DNA of 64,000 bases from Hirundichthys speculiger (Eukaryota; Chordata; Actinopteri; Beloniformes; Exocoetidae). Location: contig JAGFBZ010000693.1 of assembly GCA_018398805.1 (NCBI GenBank), positions 186,001 through 250,000 of the forward strand, given 5' to 3'. The notes under the pieces were generated by a model. That model worked only from the letters and a program-made list of their open reading frames with translations. It made no database searches and had not been told where the DNA came from. The first letter of the stretch is position 1; every line of letters starts with the position of its first letter. The position numbers were made by a program, and so were the translations under genes. Shown one piece after another: positions 10,691-22,604 of this stretch.

Positions 10691-11211
10691 ATGTATGAGA
10701 AAGACAGAAAGAGAAACTAAAGTTGTGCTTCTACAACCAACAGAGCACACCTGCTTTTCCATACAATACTATTATCAGTTTATTTATTTTATTAAGTGGT
10801 CACAATATTATTGAATCTTTTAATGAAGGACGTAGAAACCAAAACGGTCAGCACATACTGATGACTGATGACATCGACTCACATCTCCACATCAGTTGTA
10901 GCCTACAGTTCAATCGGGCTCATCAGTCTGCACATTTCTTCACAACGTAACCATAATTAATCAAATGCGTATCGTGTGACATGTTATAATCTTTTATAAC
11001 TGCAGAAATCACGCCATGTATGGGAACAGAGCAGCGAGAACATATCCTCAGCAGCAGCTGTGCGCACAGCTGCGCCAAGATGCACAGCCGCTCCCAGCGG
11101 CTCTCGTGGCGGTTCTCGCGGCTCTGCCTGAGGGTGTTTACCTGGAGCACACCAACTATCTGGGACTTTCAGGTAGCCAAATTGTCTGTGTAAGAATATT
11201 TTTACCTCGGC

Positions 11212-11238
11212 CAAGGAGGTAATGTTTTTGCTGGCGTT

Positions 11239-11269
<31 letters not shown>

Positions 11270-11397
11270 GGACAAGATAACTCAAAAAGTTATGGATGGA
11301 TTTTAATGAAATAGTCCTTCAAGCAATCTGTAAATCGCTATATGGGAGAACTGTTGTGCTTGGCGGAGGTCTGCGCTCTCAGAGTGCTTTTCTAGTT
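11212..11397 (+). repeat. Dispersed repeat, short copy (family shared with 15938-16371)
   Basis: Begins TTACCTCGGCCAAGGAGGTA, followed by a TGTC microsatellite, then ACAAGATAACTCAAAAAGTT. It ends CTTGGCGGAGGTCTGCGCTC ... GTGCTTTTCTAGTT. The same landmarks occur in inverted order at 15938-16371, where about 250 bp more interior is present. It is probably an internally deleted non-autonomous DNA element. Class not determined. Confidence 0.7.
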
Positions 11398-11421
11398 AAG
11401 AAATGCTCTCCTGGAAGCTCA

Positions 11422-11470
11422 CTGCGCCAAGACGCACAGCCGCTGGGAGCAGCTGTGCGTCTTGGCGCAG
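11422..11470. repeat. Perfect 19-bp inverted repeat (hairpin)
   Basis: Arms 11422-11440 and 11452-11470 (CTGCGCCAAGACGCACAGC and its exact complement) are separated by 11 bp. A related but imperfect copy of the arm occurs at about 11070-11090. Confidence 0.9.
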
Positions 11471-11749
11471 CTGATGTGCTTTTTAAAATACTGCAGAACG
11501 GATCATTGGATGAGCATTGAGCCAGAGGAACAGGTATGATGACGTCTACCTTCTACCACTGAGTGCATATCCGGTGCTCTGAGCGCAAGGAGAGGGCCAG
11601 AGGGAGGCGCACAGTACAAGAAACTCCACAACAGTGTTCTGTGATCTCCTCGTTTCTTCCACAGCAAACATCTGAATTCTGAATGAGCCACAGCTGTACA
11701 GACATCCTCTGCCCTTCAGAGAATAACTGGTATAATAATAACTGGAAGA

Positions 11750-11980
11750 AACTCGGTATCTTGCGATCGCGGGTTGCGGGTGGTCTGACCACCCGCTAGC
11801 CACTATCCTAAACCCGCGATCACAAGATACCGAGTTTGCGGAAAGCGCAAATTACACTCCCATTGCTGCGCCAAAATGTGAGTAAGGGAGTCGGCAACAC
11901 GAGTAGCGGCTTTAGAGAATTGCATAGCGGTTAGTGGAGGTTCCTAAATCCGCAATTTGTGGGTAGTGGCTAGCGGGAGG
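11750..11980. repeat. Nested palindromes (fold-back DNA)
   Basis: A 26-bp arm (11750-11775) pairs with 11811-11836 with one mismatch. Immediately inside lies a perfect 10-bp palindrome with a one-base loop (GCGGGTGGTC, T, GACCACCCGC; 11776-11796). The word CCCGCTAGCCACTAT (11792-11806) recurs inverted with one mismatch near 11962-11976. No coding content. Confidence 0.85.
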
Positions 11981-12069
11981 TGTACGATCGGGGCCTTTAT
12001 CCCTAAATAGGGGCTATAGCAGATCTGGCCCAAGATCGGGCCCATAGTTTATTGTGGGATGAGTTTTAT

Positions 12070-13035
12070 GGCTCCGCAGACATGATTCTCTACTGGACAT
12101 CACTGCATGGACTCAGGAACACTTTCAGAAATCACTGTCTGTCAACACAGTTAGCTGGAAAATCCACAAATGTAAGTTGAAGTTCTATCATTCAAAGAAG
12201 AAGCCAAATGTTTAGAAAAGCTGCTGTCTTCTCTGATCAAAGCTGATCTAAAATGGTCTAATGCTAAATGGAAATCTGTCAGCTGAATCAATATTTGAAA
12301 TTCTATTTAGGAAACCAGTGGATGTGGTGTCCTGCGGACTAAAGAGGAGAGGAAACATCCAGCTTGTTATCAGCAGTTTAAAAGCCTGCATCTCTGATAG
12401 TACAGGGTTGTATTAGTGTCTATGGCTTAGGCAGCTGACACATCTGGAAAGGCAACATCAAAGCTTAAGAGTACATAGAGGTTTTAGGGCAACATATCTT
12501 CCCATCTCTTTCAGAGAAGGCCTTGCATATTTCATCGAAACAAAACTAAAATACATTCTGGATCCATCACAACAGCATTACATCACATGAGAAAAGTCTA
12601 GTTGCTGAAATGGCTTGTCTGCAGTCCAGGCCTTTTACCAACAGTAAATTTTTTGTGCATCATAAAACGAAAAATCTGGAAACAAAAGCCCAGGACTCCT
12701 GAGTTGCTGAAATGCTGCCTCAGACAAGAATGGGACAACATTCCTTTTCTAAAACTTTACCAACTGGTTTCCTCACATCCAAGATGTTTACAGACAGTTG
12801 TTAAAAGAAGAGAGGATGATACACAATGGTAAACATCACCCTGTTCTAACTTTTTTGAGATGTCCTGTTGCCATCGAAGTAGAAATGAGCTAATATTTTC
12901 CATGAAATGGTAAAATGTCTCAATTTCAACATCTGATATGTTCTTTATGTTCTATGGGGAATAGAATATGGGTTTATGAGATTTGCATATCATTGCATTC
13001 TGTTCTTATTTAGATTTCACACAGTGTCCCCAATA
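12070..13035 (+). pseudogene. Tc1/mariner transposase relic with 3' end
   Basis: Read on the plus strand, this aligns in order with the C-terminal two thirds of a common fish Tc1/mariner transposase. It begins with the HDSxLDITAWAQEHFQKSLS-like block (12075-12135), followed by decayed central parts. The best preserved segment is 12602-12832, ending RQEWDNIPFLKLYQLVSS, LQTVVKRREDDTQW and a natural stop. At the third catalytic site the usual SPDLSPIEN reads SPGLLPTVN, so the acidic residue is gone. A 3' non-coding tail with TTTGAGATGTCCTGTTGCC continues to about 13035. The 5' end is missing. Confidence 0.8.
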
Positions 13036-15937
13036 ATAGTATTTTTGAAGCCAATGAATTTGACTAAGCTGTGAAAAGGAAAACCAACAAAAGGAGAGGA
13101 GAGAGGTATTTTAATGAGGTAATGATTTGCAGGTGTGGGCATCAGTATCTGATGCAGACAAGCCATCATAGACCAAAAGACTCCACTTTGGTCTCATCTG
13201 TCCATAGAACAAGGTTCAAGAATCTTAATAATTAAAAAAAGTTCAGTTGTATGGTGTTAACAAAAAGAAAAAAGAAAAAAAATGAAAAAAAGCTATTTGT
13301 TGTTCACCTCAGGTTGTATTTGTCCAATAATACCAAGACTCACCATAATCAATTGATTTTCATTTTGTTTTTGTACAAACATACAAAAGATAAAAGGGAA
13401 TACAAATAGGTTAAAAGAGGTAGTTTTAGCTTTTGTATGGCTATAGATGCACAGATGCACATCATAAAAACATTATGGGATCATACATCTGTTTCAGACT
13501 TGCTGTGGAAAAATTTGGGCTTGCAAAGTCAGTGACTGAACCTGAGAAAATCTTAAGATAATTGGGTAAAATAAAGACACATTGCAACAAGTTCTGGCCA
13601 TATATAGGCAGCCAAATGCTGTTAAAACCATTCTGACCAAGCTGTGTCATGGGATAAGGGCTGTGAATAGGCCTACAAGAGGAAGGAATTGAAATTTCAG
13701 TCTCTAATCCAGATATGTGGAGACAATGTTGGTAGGCTGGTGTTGTCTGTGAAGGTGGGATGCCGAGGCTTTCCTATAAAATAAACATGGCGGCTGCTGT
13801 CATTCTTGGCCTTGATGAAACAAGTAAAAAACTTGCTGCTCTCAGGATGGGGACTGGAATGGCTTCATGCTGGATCGGGGGCAAGAGAAAGACATAAAGC
13901 TGGAAGCCAAGAGCATTTGGGTAGACCCACCAACTGGAGAATGTGGTGGAATGTTGCGGTTAAGGGTCAAAACACTGTTTAAAGAAAAAAAAATTAAACA
14001 CACTATATGTACTGTGTAGTCTTCCCCGTGACAATGCAGCTGTTTGAGCCGTTTGAGGAAGGAGCTTTGTTGTCCATCCAGTGTATGGTGGAGGAGGTGG
14101 TCAGGGTTATTAGCTTCTCATTTGAAGTGACAGAGCCAACATTCTTTATCAGTTCGTTCTGCCTTTTTGTGCCACTGGCTAAAATTGCTGCTACCCCAGC
14201 AGACTATGGGGGAAAACCAAGAGCTGGTCATGACAGACTGGTAGAACATTTCAAGCATTTTGCAAAACACAAGACCTCAGCTTCCTCTGGAAATACAGGG
14301 TCTTGAATACAGCAGTGCTGTAAGTCTTTCAAAGTCACCTGCTGTCGACCCAGGTATCTGTAGCTCTCATACATCTCCATATCCCTACTCAGGATACCCA
14401 GAAGCTGCAACTGACTTATCGGCCTTATTTCCCTTAATTACAACTTTATTTACTGTTGCTTACATCAGAGATCAACACTGTTCATGCACAGCCTTGTAAG
14501 CTTAAATTAATTTACATTTAATTAGTTTACTTTGGAAAGGCATAACTTTAGATCTTAAGTGCTACATAGCTTTTGATCTAGTTCTTCATAGCAAGTAGTA
14601 GATCTAAATTTATAGCAATACATAGCTTCAGATCTAATCTGAACTGTTTGGCACTAGAGTTGAAGTTAAGAAGATAGGATACTATCTTCTATCTACCTGA
14701 CACTAGATCTAAAGTTTTATCTTTGGATTTAGTGTTTGGCAGCTCCATTATCTGAGGTAAACTCACAACGCTACTGGCGATTAACTTTAAGTGCCAGCTT
14801 GCGTACTTATCCGAGGCAAAGGCTGTGTGGTTGTTTCATAATGATGGCGATTGAATGCCTTAAGGTAACGTCAGTAGAGTTAAAAGCATTATTGCTTTGA
14901 TTTACCCTAAAACAAATGCAGACATATTTGTTGATTCTTTGGGTGTTACATTGGCAGCTTCCAAAGCAGCTTGGGTTTAAGAAATTAAATAAAATTAACT
15001 ACAATGCCCTTCTTCTCGGGATACCTGAAATCAGTATTACAAGTACCATAAACATATTGTTTTACTATTTTTTTTTTTTTGGCATTAACACCATAAAACA
15101 GATCAGAGTGGAAAATCTTCCAATGTTTTCCTTTGGAGCTTCAATTTACAGTAGATGTCTCAGATAAATATACGTTTTTTTTTTTTTTAATGTCAAATAC
15201 ATACAAAAAATACAAACCCCACACTAGGAAACTCCACCCGGAAGACATCATGAGTTTATCATTCAACAGTGTGTTTACTCTCCCAGAAGGCACTTAGGAA
15301 GACACTTCTTCTCCTTCAAACTCAAGAGACATAGATCTATTGATAGAAAAAAAATTTTTGTTTATAAAAACGTTAAAACACAATTAGAAATATAGCCCAG
15401 TTGAGATTTACCACAGGAGAAGCAGGGAAAAAAAAGGAGAAGCCACTGCAGTCAGTGCCCAATCATTGCACTGTGAGCTCTTACTGTCTTAAAAAGTGCA
15501 AAAACAATTCAGTTCATGAAGTAAAAACAGAATGCATCTTTCTTGAGCAAATTATATTTCAGCGTTCTTCAATCCAAGTCTGGATCTTTCAGGTGTTTCC
15601 CTGCTCAAACACACTAGTCTCAAATTACCAAGTCAGTAACAGACTTGTGAAGACCTTGATAAACAGGCTGATGTTCATCCAGTCAGGTGTGTTAGAGCAG
15701 ATAAACATCTAAAACACACATGGCAGTGAGTCTTGAGGACTTGAATTAAAGAACAATGACCTAAATAAAGCACACTGGAGAATAACAGCTACAAACAAAG
15801 GTGACACCCCCATAGTTGTACAACAAAATAGAAATTACAATACATCAAACCTATATATGCATTCAGGTTAAAGCTAGAACAATAGTTATATAAAATTCTG
15901 GAAACAATTTTGTATTTTAGGAAACAATCAAAGGAAG
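13036..15937. other. Unassigned AT-rich sequence
   Basis: No convincing gene was seen. The piece around 13180-13215 resembles the antisense strand of a fish DNA transposon but is too short to classify. Open frames here lack recognisable domains. Confidence 0.35.
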
Positions 15938-16371
15938 AACTAGAAAAGCACTCGGAGAGCGCAGACCTCCGCCAACTGCAACAATTCCCCCATATAGCGA
16001 TTTACAGATTGCAATAAAATCGGCATTCTGGATCAGATCTGGATCAGCCTTTGAAATTTGATAGAGGTTCCCACTGTCAATCCCTGAGTCAAATTTCATG
16101 AGTTTTGGGCAATAATTAACGTAGCTATTAAGAAACAAAATTTTCGGCCCCATTGACCACAATGTTATTGAAAATTTGAAAGTGATCCAGAATCCAGGAT
16201 TTCTTCAGGATCACACCCAAAATGAAACCAGTTCTTCCTTTTCACGTTTCTGACAACTCCTGAAAATTTCATCAAAATCCATCCATAACTTTTTTGAGTT
16301 ATCTTGTACACAGACAGACAGACAGACAGACAAAACAACCGGCAAAAACATAACTTCCTTGGCGGAAGTAA
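15938..16371 (-). repeat. Dispersed repeat, longer copy (family shared with 11212-11397)
   Basis: On the minus strand it reads TTACTTCCGCCAAGGAAGTT, a GTCT microsatellite, AAGATAACTCAAAAAAGTTA, a longer interior, then GTTGGCGGAGGTCTGCGCTC and GTGCTTTTCTAGTT. Same landmarks and order as the + copy at 11212. Both ends contain the CCGCCAAGG / TTGGCGG pair in inverted form. Confidence 0.7.
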
Positions 16372-16829
16372 TAATAGCATTCTTGCTGCTTGCACAAGAG
16401 TAGTACAGAAAGTTACAAGTAGTCAAGTCCTGGCAATGCTAGTAGACAGAGACCTAGCCTTGCAGCCACTGTGATGCATTAAACAGCTTGCTAATACAGA
16501 AATAATTGCTGTAAAAAATGAAATTCTGCTTCTGGCAAATACAGCACACTGACCAGTCAGCACCAACAGAAGAAAGCATGATGATTACTTGGCTATCAGT
16601 GAGGGTCACTTTAGGCAAAACATCCAGCTAATATGAACATGGTGTGATAAAACCATGACATGGAATAAAGGAACATACTCCCAATTATCAGTGGAGGACT
16701 GACTGGAGGACACCTGTGACTTGATGATCTATGAAACCATACAAGTCTGCATTGAATAAATGTTACAGAGTAGTTTAGGGAACTGATACAAGGAGGAAAC
16801 TCCAACCCGTAAGAACAGTGAAAGTCAGG

Positions 16830-17851
16830 TGACATGGCATACATGCAACATCAGAGGAGAGCCTTCTGCTACCAGGCACCTTTTTTATGGAACCAGCTAC
16901 CAGTTTGGGTTAAGGAGGCTGACACTATCTCCATCTTTAAAACTAAATTGAAAACATTTTTGTTCAGTAAAGCCTACAGTTAGTCTAAACTATAGTGTGT
17001 AGGGGCTAATAGTTATAGCCATAGCTGTAGTAGCTAAGACTAGAGTAAGCTCGTCCTAATCACAGATTCGTCATAGTTATGCTGCTATAGGCCTACGCTG
17101 CAGGGGGACACCAACATGATCTGCTGAATGGTGTCTCCACTGCTTTTCTCCTTTTCCTTCCCTTTCCTCCTCCCTTCCTCCTCCTCCAGCTCATTCATAA
17201 TTACTTGGGAGCACCTTGTTACTGAAACTGTGCTACATATTCGTTGCTTTCCTGTGGTTTGTTGTGCTGTTTTTGTCCCCCTTTTTTTTCTGTGTATTTG
17301 CAGGCCAGAGTTTCCTGGGTTTCATGCTGACTTGCAGTTCCATCCACTGTCCATCCCGGGGTTCTCCTCCACTTGTGTTTGGGGTGCCGACTGGCGTGGT
17401 GATCGGCGACCTGGTCCTCTGGCCATCTCATCCCAGTGCTGCTACCTCCATCTGTTTATGTTTATATGGTCGTATTTAGTCATTTGTGTGCTCTCCTCTC
17501 TCTGTCATCCATCCTCTCTTTGTCCTCCGTCCTCTCTCTGTCCTGTCTCCCCTCTTTTCTTTCTTTACCCGGCTGGCCTTCAGCAGGAAGGTCCCCCCAT
17601 ATGAGCCAGGTCCTGCTCAAGGTTTCTTCCTCTTAAAGGGGAGTTTTTCCTTGCCACTGTGTGGCTTAAAGGTTTTTTCTCCCTATGTGGGAGTTTTTTA
17701 CCTGCCATTATCATTGATTGGATTTAATATTATAATTTTAGTTAATGATATTTGCTCGGGGGTCATGCTCTGGGTCTCTGTAAAGCGCCTAGAGACAATT
17801 GTCATTGTAACAGACGCAATACAAATAAAATTGAATTGAATTGAATTGAGA
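16830..17851 (+). mobile_element. 5'-truncated L2-type LINE: end of ORF2 plus 3' UTR and tail
   Basis: At 16853-16983 the plus strand encodes RRAFCYQAPFLWNQLPVWVK, then EADTISIFKTKLKTFLFSKA YS and a stop. This is the conserved end of L2-clade ORF2 (LWNSLPxxIRxAxSxxxFKxxLKTHLF). About 850 bp of 3' UTR follow, finishing with AAGCGCCTAGAGACAAT and a short (ATTGA)n tail at 17831-17850 instead of poly-A, as expected for L2-like LINEs. The longer open frames between 17128 and 17840 lie in this UTR and are not genes. Confidence 0.85.
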
Positions 17852-18055
17852 GCTGAGAACATAGCTGTGATAATGACTAGTATCTGGTTTTTATACTTAT
17901 GGTAAATCTCACCAGATCTTGAATGACAACCACCTCTAGCACCAACTCATATAGCTAAGATGCGTTTAGAAAGAAATATACTGGGACACATCAGAAATGT
18001 AATCATATCTGACATATTAAAACAATGGCTCACACACTACATTGCCCAAAGTATT

Positions 18056-18290
18056 TGCTCACCTGCCTTGACTTACATTTAATATAAGATAAGACAAAAT
18101 AAGACACATTTTATTGATTCCCCAAGAGGGAAATTCAGGTTTCAGTACATCTGTCCAAGAAAAAATATACAATAATAACAGTGTACTTGTGGGGCTGCTG
18201 GCGTCCCAGTGCTCCTTTTCATAGATTAGAAAAATAAGTACCAAGAGGAAAGAGGAGGGGAAAGAAAGGTATTTCTTGCACTGTGTCTGA
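18056..18290 (-). mobile_element. LINE 3'-end fragment inserted in the Tc1 left half
   Basis: The Tc1 sequence breaks after TTGACTTACATTTA and resumes at TGAGCTTTAGTGACC. The intervening sequence, on the minus strand, ends with GAATTTCCCTCTTGGGGAAT, CAATAAAATGTGTCTTATTT and a TTATC-rich tail, the typical 3' end of a fish LINE. Confidence 0.6.
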
Positions 18291-18319
18291 TATGAGCTTT
18301 AGTGACCTCCCATTTCTAA

Positions 18320-18687
18320 TCAATATGACGTTTGTCCATTCTTTGCAGCGAGAACAGCTTCAACTCTTCTGAGAAGGCTGTCAGCAAGGTTTAGGAGTGT
18401 ATTATGGGGATTTTGCTTTAATTCATCCCAAAGGTCTTCTATCCTGGTGAGGTCAGGTATCTGTGCAGGTCAGTCAAGTTCATCCACACCAGACTCTGCC
18501 ATCCATGTCTTTATGGACCTTGCTTTGTGCACTGGTGCACAGTAATGTTGGAAGAGGAAGGGGCCAGTTTCAAACTGTTCCCACAAAGTTGGGAGCATGA
18601 AATTGTCCAAAATGTCTTGGAATGCTGAAGCATTCAGAGCTCCTTTTGCTGTACCTAAGGGGCCAAGCCCAGCTCCTGAAAAACAAC
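18320..18687 (-). pseudogene. Tc1-like transposase, C-terminal half (dead)
   Basis: The minus strand reads FSGAGLGPLGTAKGALNASA, FQDILDNFMLPTLWEQF, FLFQHYCAPVHKARSIKTWM, then a stop where W is expected in LDWPAQ, then PDLTRIEDLWDEL and an end at TSY with a stop. The second catalytic Asp (FQHDCAPVH in active relatives) is Tyr here; the acidic residue of the third motif (RIEDLWDEL) is kept. The N-terminal half lies at 35451-36050. Confidence 0.85.
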
Positions 18688-18956
18688 TGTGGTGGGAGGG
18701 CACATGGGTTTATGGAGAAGAGTTGCAACAACGCTACCTGGGGACAGTTAGCCCTCAGGAAATTCTTAACTATGTCAAGGTCACCCAGGTTCAAACAAAA
18801 CCCAGAAGACAAGAGATGTGTATTCACCCATTTTTTAATTATTAATATCTATTAAAACACTTAAAAAAAAAACACTGGCCAGGAGCACCAATAAGAACTC
18901 AGGCCAAAGATTGGCCTGAATTCTGCAGAGAAGTTGTTTTAATAAAAAAAAGTGGT
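18688..18956. other. Left end of the block inserted in Tc1
   Basis: The sequence begins TGTGGTGGGAGGGC and belongs to no family I recognise. No terminal inverted repeat matching the right end (35440-35450) is convincing. Confidence 0.4.
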
Positions 18957-19088
18957 GGAGGGTTAAAGTGAGATAATTGCCATGGGGAAAAGTAAGACCA
19001 CTGCTTTACTTTTCCACTGGAGGCAAAGTAAGACAAAAAAAAATAAGCTTTGTTTTTTTGTGTCTTAAACAGTATGAAAAATCCACCA

Positions 19089-21020
19089 TGCCAAGGAAAT
19101 ACAGCAGGAAGACATCCCTGGGCCGAACCTTCATTGAACAGATGGAAAGTGCAGCCACTGACGTCATGGAGAAAAAGAGGCCCTTAAGATGTGTTGGAAA
19201 GGAGCGAAAATATTGACAAGTCAAGCCTCCTAAGATTTATAAGAAAGAAGCAGTGGGGGAACCTTCTCACTGTGGGCTGGGGCTCAGTAGCCCAGGCAAA
19301 GAGGATTTTCACGGATGAGATGGAGGAGGAACTTTCAAAACACCTGAAAGAACTTGCTGAACAGTCCTATGGCCTCTCTCCAGCTAAGTGTGGGCTGGCA
19401 TTTGAGTATGCAGACAAGAACCATGTCCCCATACAGACAAGAACCATGTCCCCATGCCTGCCAATTGGAAGGAGATGCAGTGTGCAGGTTAACAGTGGTT
19501 CCGCAGCTTTCTAGCACGTCGCCGGCTTTCTGTCCGAACTCCAGAAGCAACATCCCTCTGGAAGGGCCACTGCCATTCAATAGAACGACTGTTGGGGAGT
19601 TCTATGATAATCTGGCAGTAGTCATGGACAGGTGGGTGAATTGATGGTTCCAATCCATGTGTTTTATTCTCTAAAGGTAAGTAATTTAGATTCCCTTTCT
19701 CCTAATCTCTAACAGGCATAAATTCCCCCCACACATGATTTTTAATGTGAACGAAACAGGTCTCCATACGGTACAAAGGCCTCACCAGGTGAGATAAACG
19801 ACACACACAAGGCTGACATGTGTAGCTTGTAATAATGTAATAAACAGGCCAGTGGGACCTCCGAGCAAGCAAGGCCGAGAATGCCGCTCCGAAATCGGAT
19901 AGGCGATGGAGCCTCTGATCCCCCTCCAGCAGCCTCTCATTCACCTCCAGGACCCTGCTAGAGCTCTGTATAACTGACAGATCAAACATGCCATTAATTC
20001 TCAATTTTCTGTTTGTTTCAGGTGCTGTCACGAAGAGGAAAAAGGCAATTTGGTTCCATCACATCGGCCGAGAGAGGGGAGCGGGTAACTTTGGTGTGTG
20101 CTGTGAATGTTGCTGGGGATGCTGCACCTCCAATGCTTGTCTTTCCCAGAGTAAAGTTAAAGACTGCTTCATGATCAATGCACCTCCAGGAGCAAAAGGT
20201 ACATCCACCAGAACAGGATGGATGAATGAAGATAGCTGGGCTGAGTTCCTCGGCCACCTGATAAACCACACTTACTGTTCCCCTGACCACTCCATGCTTC
20301 TAATCATGGACAATCTTAAAGCTCACATATCACTCAGGGCAGTAGAACTCACCAGGAGCAATGGTATTGTTATGCTCACTCTCCCACCTCACACATCCCG
20401 TCACATGCAGCCTCTGGATGCGGCCGTGTATGGTCCGTTCAAAGCTCAATACAGCCGAGCTCTCGATGGGTGGATGCAATCAAATCCTGGCAAAACAGTC
20501 ACCATCTACCAGGTTTCAGGACTTGTGAGTCAAGCCTTCATGACAACCATGACACCACAAAACGTGACTTCTGGGTTTAGGTCCACTGGGATTTTCCCAT
20601 ACAATCGTGACATTGTTTGCACCATCCATTTCGTCAGACTGGCCAAACCCTGAGCTACAGCCTGCCACCCGGGATGCTCCACCTCCGGGAGAAGGTATGG
20701 AAGGCCTGCACCCTGCAGATGATCCACCTGAAGATGACCCTCTTGCTGCAGATAACGCAGCCTCCCGTACAAATTCGCCTGCTCCTGCGCCAGCTGACAT
20801 GGATGCAGGACATATAACTAGCCGACCTGGATATGTCCCTCCACAGGAAATCATCACGCTTCCAAAGTTCACCCCAGAAAACAAACCAGAAGGAGGCGCA
20901 TGAAGACCGCTATCCTCACCGACACTCCTGAGAAGCAGGCACTCGAAAGGGCTTTCAAAGAAAGACGGAGAAGGCTGCAGAGGAAGAGGGCAGAAAAAGG
21001 TGAGCCAATTCAGAGCTTTT
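19089..21020 (+). pseudogene. pogo/Tigger-type DDE transposase, inactivated
   Basis: It starts MPRKYSRKTSLGRTF (N-terminal basic/HTH region of pogo-like transposases), followed by the CENPB-type region (EMEEELSKHLKELAEQ, YGLSPAKCGLAFEYADKN). The DDE_1 domain follows from about 19730 to 20650: FNVNETGLHTVQRP, GWMNEDSWAEFLGHL, LLIMDNLKAHISL, LPPHTSRHMQPLDAAVYGPF, and FRSTGIFPYNRDI. The first catalytic Asp (NVDETG) is Asn. The second (MDN) and third (PLD) are present. A gap at about 19797-20021 starts with GTGAGA and ends TTTCAG, so it could be an intron. A Pro/Asp-rich C-terminal tail and TDTPEKQALE lie at 20650-21000. Several frameshifts, including a short internal duplication near 19415-19455, rule out function. 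Confidence 0.85.
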
Positions 21021-21241
21021 GAAAAGACACGTAAGAGACTGATGAGGAACTGCAAAAGAAGGGCTAAAAATTGGAGCCAATCCCGAGGACTCGCTATGGA
21101 GTGATGGGGGTCATAATCTGAGTTTCCCCTACTGTAGAAGAGGTTCTTTTCTCTAATTTGGTGAGTGGTCACCACTGAGGTGTTGAAAGGATGCTTCCTC
21201 TGCACTGACTGGGACATTTTCTTTGAGGATGCGGACATTAA

Positions 21242-21876
21242 CCCTTTAGGCACCAAAGTCGCAATATTGCGACAAGCAACATTGCTGAATAAAACAGGCT
21301 GTATCTATAAATGTGAAGTTGAATCTTGTTACTACTTTTCACCAGGAGATGGAGGTCATGTGTGCCTGTAATCTGAGAACCATTTTTGGTGGTGGCGCTA
21401 CTCAAAGTTTTAGCGTAAAATGAGTTTGTAAAACACCCTCCAGCACAGAGACTCGCGGCGCAGCAGTGGTAGAAATGCTGAGCATAGCGAGAGCAGAGCA
21501 GAGCGAAAAGAGTGTTTTTTCATTTACTCACGATGTCGAGAGGCCGGTTTACTGTCCACGAAGTACTTTGTCAGGTTCTGGCTAACTCCAGTTAAGAGGA
21601 GGAAGACATGCAGTTGTCCAGTGAAGCAGAAACTGACATTAGTAGTGACGGCGAGTCTGCGCGCCATAGTCCACAATCAGCACATTGTATAATGGATGCT
21701 TCACCTCAGCGCGGCCGGGATGGAAGCATCCTGCGATCGCCAAGCAGGTCGAGGTGTCAGGGAGGCTCAGAACACCGCAAATATGGATGAATGTAGCAGG
21801 GATGAAAACAACTGCGGTTGTCCTGGTAACGCGGGAGAAGCTGTGGGAAAAAAACACACCGCTGATTGCGCAAATC

Positions 21877-21942
<66 letters not shown>

Positions 21943-22604
21943 GTGGTGGCTGAGAGTTCTTGAGAGAAAAGGATGAGTATCGAAAGTGGAGCCTAAATTT
22001 TGATGAGCCTGTTGGTTTTTGTGGAGACGATCTGACAAATTCTGAGCCTATTGATTTTGTTCCTTTATCAAATTATGAATTCTGGAGCTTCATCACCAAT
22101 CAAACAAATAGAAAAGGCCACCAGTTTTTTGAAAGGGAAATATTGAAACCAAACTCCAGATTTCATGACTTTATGATGTGATTGTACCTGAAATTAAAGG
22201 TTTTATTGTGCATGGGGCTTGAGGAAAAATCTGAAATCAAGGACTACTGGGCAGGTTTGGGCAGGTGATGTCACAAAAATCAAATTAGATGACAAATCTA
22301 CTTCCATTCCAAATTTTAGTTCATACTGGAGATATTTCTCATTTACAGTATGCCTTTATATCAAACCACTTTAAAGTTATAGCCTTTTGAAACCTTGATA
22401 TCAAAATTGAACATTTTCCAATATGGCCGCCACCTTGTGAAAATTATATGAATAATTTCACTCCCATTACATACTTTGAGTCATACTGAACAATTTTCTC
22501 ATTGACAGTATACCTTTATCGCAAACTGCTTTCAAGTTATAGCCTTTTGAAATCTTGATATCAAAATTGTATGTTTTCTTGATAAAACTCCGGCGCCTAA
22601 AGGG
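21242..22604 (+). mobile_element. piggyBac element inserted in LINE-A, internally deleted
   Basis: Termini read inward as CCCTTTAGGCACC and CCCTTTAGGCGCC, an almost perfect inverted pair, each bordered by TTAA (21238-21241, 22605-22608). Inside on the plus strand is the start of a transposase-like frame at 21533 (MSRGRFTVHEVL), soon broken by a stop. An acidic region with a trinucleotide microsatellite follows, then a 73-codon frame (21960-22181) resembling the start of the conserved piggyBac core (LSNYEFWSFITNQTNR). The catalytic core is missing. Insertion splits the LINE-A codons, and TTAA fits the LINE-A frame. Confidence 0.85.
21876..21943 (+). repeat. (ATG/GAT)n trinucleotide microsatellite
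   Basis: About 22 perfect units. In one frame it encodes a run of about 21 Asp residues in the acidic N-terminal part of the piggyBac relic, so it probably expanded from an original acidic codon run. Confidence 0.95.

Noticed and set aside
17128..17840. Overlapping open frames up to 158 codons
   Set aside because: They lie in the 3' UTR of the L2-type LINE, are Pro/Ser/Cys-rich from pyrimidine-rich DNA, and show no domain.
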